Shown here: positions 47,949-57,078 of the stretch, one piece after another
Layout: every line of letters begins with the position of its first letter
Numbering within the stretch: position 1 is the stretch's first letter
Origin: Burkholderiales bacterium
Lineage (GTDB): Bacteria; Pseudomonadota; Gammaproteobacteria; Burkholderiales; Burkholderiaceae_C
Length of the DNA: 64,000 bases
NCBI GenBank assembly: GCA_016213325.1
Contig: JACRAY010000014.1
Location: forward strand, 1-64,000
Direction of reading: 5' to 3'
Program-made: the position numbers and the translations under genes
Notes under the pieces: model-generated
Told to the model about the DNA's origin: nothing
Database searches by the model: none
What the model saw: the letters and a program-made list of their open reading frames with translations, nothing else

Positions 47949-49099
47949 CGCCCCGGCAACCCCATCGCCCGCGAGATCACCTCCTTCATGATCTCGTTGG
48001 TCCCCCCATAGATCCGCTGCACCCGCGCGTCCGCATACGCCCGCGTGATCGGGTACTCCCACATGTAGCCGTAGCCGCCGTGCAGCTGCACGCACTCGTC
48101 CATCACCTTGCACTGCAGGTCGGTGGTCCAGTACTTCGCCATGCTCGCCGTCGCGGTGTCCAGCTGGCCCTGCAGGACCAGCTCCAGGCACTTGTCGACG
48201 AAGACGCGCGCCACCTGCACTTCGGTCTGCAGTTCGGCCAGCGTGTAGCGCGTGTTCTGGAAAGCGCCCACCGCCTGCCCGAACACCTTGCGGTCCTTCG
48301 CGTACTGCACGGTCCAGTCGATCGCTGCCTGCGCCGCGGCCACCGCCGTCACGGCAATCTGCAGGCGCTCCCACGGCAGTTGCTCCATCAGGCAGATGAA
48401 GCCGCGGTTCTCGCCACCCAGCAGGTTCTCCGCAGGCACGCGCACGTTGTCGAAGAACAGTTCGGACGTGTCCTGCGCCTTCAGGCCCAGCTTCTTCAGC
48501 CGCTGCCCGGTCTCGAAGCCGGCCATGCCACGCTCCACCACCAGCAGGCTGGTGCCCTTGGCGCCGGCTTCGGGCTGGGTCTTGGCCACCACGATCACCA
48601 GCTCCGCGTGCCAGCCGTTGGTGATGAAGGTCTTGCTGCCGTTCAGCAGGTAGCTGCCGTCGGCCTGCTTCAGCGCGGTGGACTTGATGCCCTGCAGGTC
48701 GCTGCCCGCCGCCGGTTCGCTCATGGCGATGGCGCCGACCATTTCCCCGCTGGCAAGTTTCGGCAGCCAGCGCTGCTTCTGCTCCTCGGTGCCGTAGTGC
48801 AGGATGTACGGCGCCACGATCTCGCTGTGCAGCCCGAAGCCCACGCCGGTGAAGCCGCCGCGGGCGATCTCCTCCATCTGGATCACCGAGTACAGCTTGT
48901 CGACGCCCGAGCCGCCGTACGCTTCCGGCATCGTTGCGCACAGGTAACCGTTGGCGCCGGCCTTGCGCCAGACTTCGCGGTCGACGTAGCCCTGCTCCTC
49001 CCACGCGTCGTGGTGCGGCGCGATCTCCTTGTCGCAGAACTTGCGGAACGCGTCGCAGAAGGCTTCGTGGTCCGGCGTGAAGAGGGTTCGTTCGATCAT
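47945..49099 (-). CDS. Acyl-CoA dehydrogenase family protein
   Basis: 384 residues from the ATG at 49099. The N-terminal helical domain leads to GAIAMSEPAAGSDLQGIKSTA and LNGSKTFITNGWHAELVIVVAKT. The C-terminal domain has VKVMDECVQLHGGYGYMWEYPITRAYADARVQRIYGGTNEIMKEVISRAMG, where the Glu of GGTNEI is the usual catalytic base. A FAD enzyme that introduces the alpha-beta double bond in acyl-CoA. It lies close to divergent thiolase and FadB-like genes, forming a beta-oxidation set. It overlaps the remnant dipeptidase upstream by four bases and the RTX stop downstream. Confidence 0.95.
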   Translation of the reverse strand: MIERTLFTPDHEAFCDAFRKFCDKEIAPHHDAWEEQGYVDREVWRKAGANGYLCATMPEAYGGSGVDKLYSVIQMEEIARGGFTGVGFGLHSEIVAPYILHYGTEEQKQRWLPKLASGEMVGAIAMSEPAAGSDLQGIKSTALKQADGSYLLNGSKTFITNGWHAELVIVVAKTQPEAGAKGTSLLVVERGMAGFETGQRLKKLGLKAQDTSELFFDNVRVPAENLLGGENRGFICLMEQLPWERLQIAVTAVAAAQAAIDWTVQYAKDRKVFGQAVGAFQNTRYTLAELQTEVQVARVFVDKCLELVLQGQLDTATASMAKYWTTDLQCKVMDECVQLHGGYGYMWEYPITRAYADARVQRIYGGTNEIMKEVISRAMGLPGR

Positions 49100-49672
49100 G
49101 GTTTCGCTCCCGCCATCGCTTGCTTCACGATGCGCGCATAGTTGCCGATGAAGATGCCGTGCAGCTCGGCCTCGGACATGCCGCGCTGCACCAGGTTGTC
49201 TGCCACTTCCCGCAGGTCCACGTAGTTCGCGAGGATGGGGCCGGGCCCCGCCCCCTCCATGTCGGTGCCGAAGGCGACGTGCTTCGTGCCGACCAGCTCG
49301 CCCATGCGGACCATCTCGTCGGCGAAGGACCTGACGTTGTGCACCGGGTACGCAGGGTCGCCGCGCACGCGCACGGTCCACAGGCCGACCGCACCGCCCT
49401 TCGCTGCGATCTTGCGCGCGGACGCGAGCGACAGCGATCGCGCGATGTAGGGCCGCTCCTGCCAGTTGCTGCCTGACCTGCTCCCAGCCGCGCGACCCCA
49501 GCGCGATCCAGCGGTGGTCATCGGTCACCGCCCAAGCCAGCAGCGTCGTGCCGGTGTCCTGCATGTGCTTGCGCAGGTCCATGCCGAACAGGCGCGGCAT
49601 GAACATCCCGTAGTGGGAATGCATGTCGGCCAGGGCCCCGGCGGCGAGGAAACTGCGTCGCGTAACTGTCAT
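49096..49672 (-). pseudogene. Remnant of a membrane dipeptidase (peptidase M19)
   Basis: The N-terminal fragment begins MTVTRRSFLAAGALADMHSHYGMFMPRLFGMD, a twin-arginine signal plus the HSH metal-site region. Near 49465-49475 the frame changes. The C-terminal fragment reads ASARKIAAKGGAVGLWTV, HVAFGTDMEGAGPGP and YVDLREVADNLVQRGMSEAELHGIFIGNYARIV, the end of an M19 dipeptidase. The family is about 330-400 residues; only about 190 codons remain. Roughly half of the protein, including the central zinc ligands, is deleted, so it cannot be active. It overlaps the acyl-CoA dehydrogenase start. Confidence 0.8.
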
Positions 49673-49728
49673 TTTTGCTGAGCGGGCGCTTGGTGAAATG
49701 AATATACTGCATCAGCCATTGGAGACCC

Positions 49729-50934
49729 ATGATGGAAGCATTCATTTATGACGCCATCCGCACGCCGCGCGGCAAGGGCAAGAAGGACGGCAGCCTGTAC
49801 GAGGTGAAGCCGGTCAACCTGCTGGCCGGCGTGCTCGGCGAACTGCAGAAACGCAATGACTTCGACACCGGGCAGGTCGACGACGTCGTGATGGGCGTCG
49901 TGTCGCCCATCGGCGAGCAAGGCTCGGTGATCGCCAAAGTCGCGGCGTTGAAGGCGGGCTGGGACTGGCGCTGCTCGGGCATGCAGCTCAATCGCTTCTG
50001 CGCCTCGGGCCTGGAGGCGGTGAACCTGGCGGCGCAGAAGGTGCGCTCGGGCTGGGAAGACCTGGTGGTGGCCGGCGGCGTCGAGAGCATGAGCCGCGTG
50101 CCCATCGGCTCGGACGGCGGCGCCTGGGCGCAGGACCCCGAGACGAATGCGGCGACGTCGTTCGTGCCGCAGGGCATAGGCGCGGACCTGATCGCCACGC
50201 TGGAGGGTTTTTCCCGCGACGACGTGGACGCGTATGCGGTGGAAAGCCAGCAGCGCGCGGCGCGTGCGCGCGAAGGCGGCTTCTTTGCCGGCTCGGTGGT
50301 GCCGGTCAAGGACATGCTCGACCAGGTGATCCTGGACCACGACGAATTCATCAGGCCGCACACCACGCTGCAGGGCCTGGCCTCGCTGAAGCCCGCTTTC
50401 GAGCAGCTGGGCGCCATGGGCTTCGACCAGGTGGCCATCAGCCGCTACCCGCAGGTGGAGCGCATCGACCACGTGCACCACGCGGGCAACTCGTCGGGCA
50501 TCGTCGACGGCGCAGCGGCCATCCTTGTCGGCAGCGAGGCGGCCGGCAAGGTGCACGGCTTCAAGCCGCGCGCGCGCATCGTCGCCGCGGCCCTGTCGGG
50601 CGCCGACCCCACGATCATGCTGACCGGCCCCATGCCTGCCGCCCGCAAGGCGCTCGCCAAGGCCGGCATGACCATAGACCAGATCGACCTGTTCGAGGTG
50701 AACGAGGCATTCGCCGCCGTGCCGATGCGCTTCATGAAGGAAATGGGCGTGCCGCACGAGAAGGTCAACGTGAATGGCGGCGCCATTGCGATGGGTCACC
50801 CGCTGGGAGCCACCGGCGCCATGATCCTGAACACGCTGGTGGACGAGTTGCACCGGCGCAAGCTGCGCTACGGGATGGCAACGCTGTGCGTTGGCGGCGG
50901 CATGGGCATCGCGACCATCGTGGAGCGCATCTGA
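49729..50934 (+). CDS. Acetyl-CoA C-acyltransferase (thiolase)
   Basis: 401 residues. The nucleophilic cysteine lies in [21 protein letters not shown]. The second half has [28 protein letters not shown] (catalytic His) and [16 protein letters not shown] (second Cys). [16 protein letters not shown] is the thiolase loop. It cleaves 3-ketoacyl-CoA or condenses acetyl-CoA; the pairing with a FadB-type gene (ATGA overlap) points to beta-oxidation. A GGAGA site precedes tandem ATGs. FadA versus acetoacetyl-CoA thiolase is not resolved. Confidence 0.95.
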   Translation: MMEAFIYDAIRTPRGKGKKDGSLYEVKPVNLLAGVLGELQKRNDFDTGQVDDVVMGVVSPIGEQGSVIAKVAALKAGWDWRCSGMQLNRFCASGLEAVNLAAQKVRSGWEDLVVAGGVESMSRVPIGSDGGAWAQDPETNAATSFVPQGIGADLIATLEGFSRDDVDAYAVESQQRAARAREGGFFAGSVVPVKDMLDQVILDHDEFIRPHTTLQGLASLKPAFEQLGAMGFDQVAISRYPQVERIDHVHHAGNSSGIVDGAAAILVGSEAAGKVHGFKPRARIVAAALSGADPTIMLTGPMPAARKALAKAGMTIDQIDLFEVNEAFAAVPMRFMKEMGVPHEKVNVNGGAIAMGHPLGATGAMILNTLVDELHRRKLRYGMATLCVGGGMGIATIVERI

Positions 50935-53075
50935 TGCAGACCATCCGGTACGAACTCGCCGACGGCATCGCGACCGTCACCTTCGACGAGCCCGATTCGG
51001 CGGTCAACACGATGTGCCAGCAATGGCAGGCCGACATGTCCGAGCTGGCGGCCCAACTGCTGGCCGAGAAGGACGCGATCCGCGGCGTGGTGCTGGCATC
51101 GGCCAAGTCGACCTTCTTCGCCGGCGCCGACCTGAAGGGCACGATGCGCCTGAAGGAAAGCGATGCGCCGGAGATCTACCGCGGCATCGAGCTGGTGAAG
51201 AAGAATTTCCGCACCATCGAGACGCTCGGCAAGCCGGTCGTCGCGTGCCTGAACGGCTCGGCGCTGGGCGGCGGCTGGGAAGTGGCGCTGTGCGCGCACC
51301 GGCGTATCGCGGTCGACGAGGCGAAGATCCAGTTCGGCACGCCCGAGGTCTCGCTGGGCCTGATCCCCGGCGCCGGCGGCATCACCAAGATGACGCGGCT
51401 GCTGGGCCTGATGGGCGCACAGCCCTACATCCTGGAAGGACAGCTCTTCACACCGCGCGAAGCGCTGGAACTGGGTGTCGTGCATGAACTCGTGCCCGAC
51501 GCCGCCTCGCTGCGCGCGGCTGCGCTCGCCTGGATCGAAGCCAACCCCAAGGCGCAGCAGCCGTGGGACGAGAAGGGCTACCGCATCCCGGGCGGCACGC
51601 CAGATAACCCCAAGGTGGCGGGCGCGCTGGCGGTGGCACCGGCCATGCTGCGGCAGAAGACGCGCGGCCTCTACCCAGCCGTCGAGTTCGCGCTCAATGC
51701 GATGGTCGAAGGCACGCAGGTCGACTTCGACACGGCCACGCGCATCGAAAGCCGCTACCTCGCGCGCCTGATCGTGTCGCCGGTGGCGAAGAACATGATC
51801 AACACGTTCTTCTTCAACATGAACGCGATCAAGGGCGGGCAGTCGCGGCCCCAGGGCCTGGCCCGGTGGAAGCCGAAGAAAGTGGGCATCCTCGGCGCCG
51901 GCATGATGGGCGGGGGCATCGCCTATGCGCAGGCCAGCCGCGGCATCGAGACGGTGCTGAAGGACGTGTCGCAGGCCAAGGCCGATGCCGGCAAGGGCTA
52001 CAGCGCCAAGCTCACGCAGTCGCGCGTGGACAAGGGCCGCATGGGAGCGCACGACCAGCAGGCTCTGCTGGCGCGCATCACGCCCACCGAAGCGGCGCAG
52101 GACCTGCAGGGCTGCGACCTCATCATCGAAGCCGTGTTCGAAAACCGTGAGCTTAAGGCGCGCGTGACGCAGGAGGCCGAGCCGATGCTGGCCGAAGGCG
52201 GCTGCTTCGCAAGCAACACCTCCACGCTGCCCATTTCAGGACTGGCCAAGGCGAGCGCGCGGCCGCAGAAATTCGTCGGCATCCACTTCTTCAGCCCGGT
52301 CGACAAGATGAAGCTGGTCGAAATCATCCGCGGCCAGGCGACCGACGACGAGACGGTGGCGCGCGCCTTCGACTACGTGCAGGCGCTCGGCAAGATCCCC
52401 ATCGTGGTCAACGACTCGCGCGGCTTCTTCACCAGCCGCGTGTTCGGCACCTTCGTGATGGAAGGCGCGGCGATGGTCGGCGAAGGCATTCCCGCGGCCG
52501 TGGTGGAGCAGGCGGGCCTGCAGGCCGGCATGCCGGTCGGCCCGCTCGCGGTGATGGACGAGACGGCCCTGTCGCTGGCGGTGCACGTGCTGGACCAGAC
52601 GCGCGCCGACTACCGGGCCGATGGCGGGACCTACATCGCAAGCCCGGGCGAATTGCTGGTGGAGCGCATGGTCAAGGAGTTCGACCGCAATGGCCGCGCG
52701 GCCGGCGCCGGGTTCTACGACTATCCCGAGGGCGGGCGCAAGTCCCTGTGGCCGGGGCTGGGGAAGCTGTTCGGCAGGGACGATGCGCAGTGGGACATGC
52801 AGGACCTGAAGGACCGGCTGCTGTACCGCCAATCGATCGAGACGGCCCGCTGCCTCGCCGAAGGCGTGCTGACCACGGTGCACGACGCGAACATCGGCTC
52901 GATCTTCGGCATCGGCTTTCCGGCGTGGACGGGCGGTGCGCTGCAGTTCATCTACGGCACCGGCATCGATGCTTTCTGGCATCGCGCCGAGGTGCTGGCG
53001 GCGAAGTACGGACCCGGCTTCGTGGTGTCGCCGCAGGTCAAGCACGCCGTTCGCGAGCACGAGCCGTGGTACTGA
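50934..53075 (+). CDS. Bifunctional enoyl-CoA hydratase/3-hydroxyacyl-CoA dehydrogenase (FadB/FadJ-like)
   Basis: 713 residues starting at an ATG that overlaps the thiolase stop. The N-terminal crotonase domain (about 1-190) has STFFAGADLKGTMRL and the oxyanion region NGSALGGGWEVALCAHRRIA, then TPEVSLGLIPGAGGITKMTRLLG. The NAD-binding domain has VGILGAGMMGGGIAYAQASRGIETVLKD near 315. The HAD part continues IIEAVFENRELKARV, SNTSTLPISGLA, FVGIHFFSPVDKMKLVEII, and a C-terminal duplicated domain. It catalyses steps two and three of beta-oxidation; the neighbouring thiolase completes the cycle. Confidence 0.95.
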   Translation: MQTIRYELADGIATVTFDEPDSAVNTMCQQWQADMSELAAQLLAEKDAIRGVVLASAKSTFFAGADLKGTMRLKESDAPEIYRGIELVKKNFRTIETLGKPVVACLNGSALGGGWEVALCAHRRIAVDEAKIQFGTPEVSLGLIPGAGGITKMTRLLGLMGAQPYILEGQLFTPREALELGVVHELVPDAASLRAAALAWIEANPKAQQPWDEKGYRIPGGTPDNPKVAGALAVAPAMLRQKTRGLYPAVEFALNAMVEGTQVDFDTATRIESRYLARLIVSPVAKNMINTFFFNMNAIKGGQSRPQGLARWKPKKVGILGAGMMGGGIAYAQASRGIETVLKDVSQAKADAGKGYSAKLTQSRVDKGRMGAHDQQALLARITPTEAAQDLQGCDLIIEAVFENRELKARVTQEAEPMLAEGGCFASNTSTLPISGLAKASARPQKFVGIHFFSPVDKMKLVEIIRGQATDDETVARAFDYVQALGKIPIVVNDSRGFFTSRVFGTFVMEGAAMVGEGIPAAVVEQAGLQAGMPVGPLAVMDETALSLAVHVLDQTRADYRADGGTYIASPGELLVERMVKEFDRNGRAAGAGFYDYPEGGRKSLWPGLGKLFGRDDAQWDMQDLKDRLLYRQSIETARCLAEGVLTTVHDANIGSIFGIGFPAWTGGALQFIYGTGIDAFWHRAEVLAAKYGPGFVVSPQVKHAVREHEPWY

Positions 53076-53121
53076 ACGGGCGTCGGCCAGGCGCCATCGA
53101 GCCCGGGGTGACAAAGTCCGG

Positions 53122-53415
53122 TCACCTGCCGGCGACGGATTCGACGTAGCGCGCGAGCGACTGAACCTCCTGCTCGGTCAGGTGCCGGAAGGCCGGCATC
53201 TGGCCGATGCCGTTGCGCAGCGCCTTCACGACTCGCTCGGCATCCGGCTTCAGCTCGTCGAGCGAAGGGCCGATCGCGCCGGCGGCGCCTGCATCCTTCA
53301 GCGTGTGGCACAGGGCGCACGCCGGGGTCACGGATGTGAAGAGGCGGCGGCCCTCAGCGTCCTGCGCGATCGCGGGTGGTGCAAGCAACGCTGTCAGCAG
53401 CCACAGCAGCCGCAT
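53122..53415 (-). CDS. sorB: Small c-type cytochrome, SorB-like sulfite dehydrogenase subunit
   Basis: 97 residues from the ATG at 53415, two bases after the SorA-like stop. Signal peptide RLLWLLTALLAPPAIAQ, then one heme site CALCH (residues about 37-41), the methionine-ligand region MPAFRHLTEQEVQSLARYVESV, and no membrane helix. This fits the c552-type subunit that takes electrons from the molybdenum subunit of SorAB. Position and size support the call. Confidence 0.85.
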   Translation of the reverse strand: MRLLWLLTALLAPPAIAQDAEGRRLFTSVTPACALCHTLKDAGAAGAIGPSLDELKPDAERVVKALRNGIGQMPAFRHLTEQEVQSLARYVESVAGR

Positions 53416-53417
53416 GC

Positions 53418-54611
53418 TCAGGCGACGGTGACCGGCAGCGCATGCGCGCGCCAGCCCGCGTTGAGGTAGCCCCCGGCGTTCTCGGGCGTCGCCTCGGCCT
53501 GCCACTGGAACTGCACGTCCTGCGCACGCGAGGCCAGCACGTACTGGCCGGGCTTCAGTTCGACGGGCAGCACGAACACGCGCCACGCATAACGGCCGAG
53601 GTCGGGCCCCACGAATTTCGCTTCGCGCCAGGTCTGGCCGCCGTCGATCGACACGTCCACGCGCCTCAGAGCGCGCGTTCCACCCATGGCCACACCGTGC
53701 ACCTGCACCCAGCCCGCCTTCACCGGCCCCGCTTCGGGCGCCGGCGAGTTGATCCACGACTTCACGTCCATTTCCCAGATCGAGGGCTGGCTCGGGTCGC
53801 CCTTGGCGCCCGGCGGCGACATGCGGTAGCCGGTCTTCTGGATCGCCGCGTCGGTTTCCTGCGCGGTGAAGGCGAGCCGCTTCACGTACTTGATGTTGTT
53901 GATGCCGCTGTAGCCCGGCACCACCAGCCGCAACGGGCCGCCGTGCGCATGCGGCACCGGCTCTCCGTTCATCTCCCATGCCAGCAGCGCGTTTTCCATC
54001 GCCGCGAGCGGAACGGAGCGCTCGACCATCACCGCCTTCGGGTCTATGCCCGCCGGCAGGGTCTCGCCGCCCGTCCCGGTCATGTAGCGCGCGCCGCCCG
54101 CCACGCCACCGAGCGCCGCCACCAGCGTGCGCACCGGCACGCCGCTCCAGATCACGCAGCCCGCCGCGCCCACGCTCCACTTCGTGCCGCTCGGCTTGTC
54201 GGCGAACAGGCCGCGGCCGTTGCCGGAGCATTGCAGCACCGCGGCAATCGTTTCGATGCCCATGCCCTTGAGTTCCGCCACGCTCAGCGTGCGCGGCTGT
54301 TGCACGCCTTCCACCGCGACCTGCCACGCATCGCGGTTGGCCACGATGGACACGTCGGGCGCCGGCAGGTTGTTGCGGATGTAGAGGCGGTCGGCGGGCG
54401 TGATGACGCTGGTGCCGAACGCGGTGCGCTTGGTCTCTATCGTGGTCTGGGTGTGTACGATGACCTGGCTGGGATCCTTCCAGCTCACGTACGCGGGCAG
54501 CGCGGGCCGCGCCGGTGGGGTCTGTGCGCCGGCAGGCAAGGCTGCACCAGCCAGCGCCGAGGCGGTCCCCGCCAGCAACGCTCGCCTGCCCGGGTCGTTG
54601 GGTTCGTCCAT
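53418..54611 (-). CDS. sorA: Sulfite dehydrogenase, molybdopterin subunit (SorA-like)
   Basis: 397 residues with a twin-arginine signal (GRRALLAGTASALAGAALPAGA), so exported folded with cofactor. The sulfite oxidase fold has the molybdenum-ligating cysteine in VLQCSGNGRGLF, then HAHGGPLRLVVPGYSGINNIKYVKRL and the Mo-co dimerisation domain (KAGWVQVHGVAMGGTRALRRVDVSIDGGQTWREA). It would oxidise sulfite to sulfate in the periplasm and pass electrons to the adjacent cytochrome. A GAGGAGA site precedes the ATG. The sibling SoxC is an alternative, but no sox genes adjoin. Confidence 0.88.
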   Translation of the reverse strand: MDEPNDPGRRALLAGTASALAGAALPAGAQTPPARPALPAYVSWKDPSQVIVHTQTTIETKRTAFGTSVITPADRLYIRNNLPAPDVSIVANRDAWQVAVEGVQQPRTLSVAELKGMGIETIAAVLQCSGNGRGLFADKPSGTKWSVGAAGCVIWSGVPVRTLVAALGGVAGGARYMTGTGGETLPAGIDPKAVMVERSVPLAAMENALLAWEMNGEPVPHAHGGPLRLVVPGYSGINNIKYVKRLAFTAQETDAAIQKTGYRMSPPGAKGDPSQPSIWEMDVKSWINSPAPEAGPVKAGWVQVHGVAMGGTRALRRVDVSIDGGQTWREAKFVGPDLGRYAWRVFVLPVELKPGQYVLASRAQDVQFQWQAEATPENAGGYLNAGWRAHALPVTVA

Positions 54612-54661
54612 GGCTGTCTCCTCGAGGCTGCCGCGAAGCATAGCCAAGCAGCGGCGCCTTG

Positions 54662-54675
54662 CCAATTGGTTGACT
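54662..54675 (+). promoter_or_regulatory. CCAATTGG palindrome and TTGACT -35-like element
   Basis: An 8-bp palindrome (54662-54669) abuts TTGACT (54670-54675) in the 93-base gap between divergent sorA and the MarR-GNAT gene. A second AATTGG half-site follows at 54685-54690. MarR-type regulators commonly bind AT-centred palindromes that block the -35. The matching -10 (CAGACT) is poor. Confidence 0.4.
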
Positions 54676-54704
54676 GCGGCAAGTAATTGGACCAGACTTG
54701 CTGC

Positions 54705-55637
54705 ATGGCCCCAGCCGTCATCCCCGCCGCCCAGGTGAAGGCCGTGCGGGCCTTCAACCGCTTCTACACTCAGCGCATCGGCGTGCTCAAGCGCTACCTG
54801 GACAGCGACTTCACCCTCACCGAAGTGCGTGTGCTGTACGAGCTGGCGCACCGCAAGCACCCCGCCGCCACCGAGATCGCGCGCGACCTGTCGCTGGACA
54901 CGGGTTACCTGAGCCGCCTGCTGCGCCGCTTCGAGCAGCGGGGCTGGGTCGAGCGCGAGTCGGCGCAGCACGACGCACGCCGCAGCCTGCTGCGCATGAC
55001 GCAGGCCGGCTACGACGCCTTCGCGCCGCTGCAACAGAAGTCGCGCGACGAGACGTCCGAGCTGCTCGCCGGCCTGCACCCCGCCGCGCGCCCGCGCGTC
55101 ATCGAGGCCATGGCCACGCTGCAGCGCCTGCTGGAACAGCCCAGTGCCGCCAAGCCCCAGGCCGTGCTGCGCGGCCCGCAGCCCGGCGACCTGGGCTGGG
55201 TGGTCCAGGTGCACGGCGAGCTGTATGCGCGCGAGTACGGCTTTGGCCCCGGCTTCGAGGCCTTGGTGGCGGAGATCGCAGCCAGGTACCTGCGCAACTT
55301 CGACCCCGCGTGGGAACGCGGCTGGATCGCCGAGCTGGAGGGGCAACGCGTCGGCTGCGTCTTCGTGGTGCGCAAGTCAGCCACCGTGGCGCAGCTGCGC
55401 ATGCTCATCCTGTTGCCCGAAGCTCGCGGCCTCGGGTTGGGCGGCCGACTCACCGACGAGTGCATCACCTTCGCGCGCAGCAAGGGCTACCGCAAGATGA
55501 TGCTCTGGACCAACGGCCACCTCGATGCCGCGCGTGCCATCTACCAGTCGCGCGGCTTCGTGCGCGTGAAGGAGGAGCCGCTGGAAGCGGACTACCACGC
55601 GGGCCTCACCAGCGAGATCTGGGAGCTGAAGCTCTGA
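54705..55637 (+). CDS. MarR-GNAT fusion transcriptional regulator
   Basis: 310 residues from the ATG at 54705. The N-terminal MarR winged helix (VRAFNRFYTQRIGVLKRYL, LTEVRVLYELAHRKHPAATEIARDLSLDTGYLSRLLRRFEQRGWVERE) is followed from about 155 by a GNAT acetyltransferase domain (LGWVVQVHGELYAREYGFG, RMLILLPEARGLGLGGRLTDECITFARSKGYRKMMLWTNGHLDAARAIYQSRGF). This two-domain class is widespread; targets are rarely known. It is divergent from sorA and 30-odd bases from an EamA exporter, so either may be controlled by it. Confidence 0.92.
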   Translation: MAPAVIPAAQVKAVRAFNRFYTQRIGVLKRYLDSDFTLTEVRVLYELAHRKHPAATEIARDLSLDTGYLSRLLRRFEQRGWVERESAQHDARRSLLRMTQAGYDAFAPLQQKSRDETSELLAGLHPAARPRVIEAMATLQRLLEQPSAAKPQAVLRGPQPGDLGWVVQVHGELYAREYGFGPGFEALVAEIAARYLRNFDPAWERGWIAELEGQRVGCVFVVRKSATVAQLRMLILLPEARGLGLGGRLTDECITFARSKGYRKMMLWTNGHLDAARAIYQSRGFVRVKEEPLEADYHAGLTSEIWELKL

Positions 55638-55669
55638 ACCGGGCCCTGGCCGCGGCCGCTGCCTCCAGC

Positions 55670-56515
55670 GTGCTGGTGGGCGCGGCGATCGTGGCGTCGC
55701 GCTCGGTGGTGGCCGAAGTGCCGCCGCTCACGCTGGCGATGCTGCGCTACCTGGTGGGGGTCGCCTGCCTGGCACCTTTCGGCTGGGCGGCGTGGCGCGT
55801 CCATCGCACGCAGGTGCCCATGCGCGACCTCGTGGCCATGGCGGCACTGGGCATCGGCCAGTTCGGCTTGCTGATCGCGCTGCTCAACTGGGGCCTGGCC
55901 ACGGTGCCTGCGGCGCAAGCCGCGCTGATCTTCAGCCTGTTTCCCCTGCTCACCATGCTGCTGGGCGCGTGGAGCGGCCGCGAGGAGATTTCGGGCCGGC
56001 TGCTCGCCGGCGTGCTGCTGTCGATCGGGGGTGTCGCGCTGGCCCAGGCGCCCAAGCTGGCAGCCGCGCACTCAGGCCACTGGTGGGGTGAACTCGCCGT
56101 ACTGGCTTCTGCGCTCGTGGGCGCGGCCTGCACCGTCATGTACCGGCCCTACCTGCAGCGCTACCCCACCCTGCCGGTGTCGACCTATGCGATGTCGGCA
56201 TCTGTATTCGTGCTGGCCGTGCTCGCGCTCGGCGAAAGCTGGCCGCAGCGCGTGACGGGATTCAGTGCCGGCGCATGGGCCGTGGTGGCCTTCATCGGCG
56301 TGGCCAGTGCCGTGGGCTACTTCTGGTGGCTCTACGCGCTGAAGCACGAGTCGCCCACACGCGTCACGGTGTTCCTGGCGCTCAACCCGGTGACGGCTGC
56401 CGTGCTGGGCGACGTGTTCCTTGGCGAGTCGCTGCATGCGGCATCACTCGCCGGCATAGGGTTGATCTTTGCGGGCCTGTGGCTGGCGACGCGGCCAAAG
56501 ATAATTGCTGCATGA
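55670..56515 (+). CDS. EamA/DMT family exporter
   Basis: About 281 residues from the GTG at 55670. Ten hydrophobic helices in two EamA repeats are visible (VLVGAAIVASRSVVAEVPPLTLAMLRYLVG..., LIALLNWGLATVPAAQAALIFSLFPLLTMLLGAW, GYFWWLYALKHESPTRVTVFLALNPVTAAVLGDVFLGESL). An unusual CTG at 55634 overlapping the previous stop (CTGA) would give a fuller first helix. Substrates of this family are amino acids or metabolites; not assignable here. The stop overlaps the chromate transporter start. Confidence 0.88.
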   Translation: MLVGAAIVASRSVVAEVPPLTLAMLRYLVGVACLAPFGWAAWRVHRTQVPMRDLVAMAALGIGQFGLLIALLNWGLATVPAAQAALIFSLFPLLTMLLGAWSGREEISGRLLAGVLLSIGGVALAQAPKLAAAHSGHWWGELAVLASALVGAACTVMYRPYLQRYPTLPVSTYAMSASVFVLAVLALGESWPQRVTGFSAGAWAVVAFIGVASAVGYFWWLYALKHESPTRVTVFLALNPVTAAVLGDVFLGESLHAASLAGIGLIFAGLWLATRPKIIAA

Positions 56516-57078
56516 CCGACGACGACTCGCGCCCCCGGCCTGCCTCGCTCGGCGACCTCTTCATGTCGTTCACCGTGCTGGCGCTGCAAGGCTTCGGTGG
56601 CGTGCTGGCCGTGGTGCAGCGCGAACTGGTGGAGAAGAAGGGCTGGCTCACGCGCGAAGAGTTCGTCGAGGAATGGGCCGTGGCGCAGATCATGCCCGGA
56701 CCCAATGTCGTTAACCTGGGCATCACGCTCGGCGGCCGCTACTTCGGCTGGCGCGGCTCGGTGGCCGCGGTCGCGGGGCTGATCTCGGCGCCGCTGGTGA
56801 TCGTGCTGGTGCTCGCCCTGCTCTACTCGAAGTTCGCCGCCAGCACGCAGCTGGCGGGTGCGCTGCGTGGCATGGGTGCCGTGGCCGCGGGACTGATCGC
56901 CGCCACCGGCATCAAGCTGGTGCCGGCGCTGAAGAAGAACGCGCTGGGCGTGCCCATTGCGGCACTGGTCGCCGTCGCGACCTTCGTCGCTGTCGCGTGG
57001 CTGCGCCTGCCGCTGGCGTGGGTGCTGGCAGGGGTGGGCGGCATCTCCTGCGTCGTTGCCTACCGGAGGCTGGCATGA
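56512..57078 (+). CDS. Chromate transporter subunit, N-terminal half type
   Basis: 188 residues, a short-chain CHR protein. LGDLFMSFTVLALQGFGGVLAVVQRELVEKKGWLTREEFVEEWAVAQIMPGPNVVNLGITLGGRYFGWRGSVAAVAGL contains the family FGG and PGP motifs. Five or six helices follow. Short CHR proteins work as pairs to move chromate or similar anions out. It overlaps both the EamA stop and the second CHR gene start by ATGA. Confidence 0.92.
   Translation: MTDDDSRPRPASLGDLFMSFTVLALQGFGGVLAVVQRELVEKKGWLTREEFVEEWAVAQIMPGPNVVNLGITLGGRYFGWRGSVAAVAGLISAPLVIVLVLALLYSKFAASTQLAGALRGMGAVAAGLIAATGIKLVPALKKNALGVPIAALVAVATFVAVAWLRLPLAWVLAGVGGISCVVAYRRLA

Noticed and set aside
47945..49672. Single - strand protein linking the dipeptidase start to the acyl-CoA dehydrogenase region
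   Set aside because: After the first 70 or so codons it is out of frame with both; the dehydrogenase has its own start at 49099.
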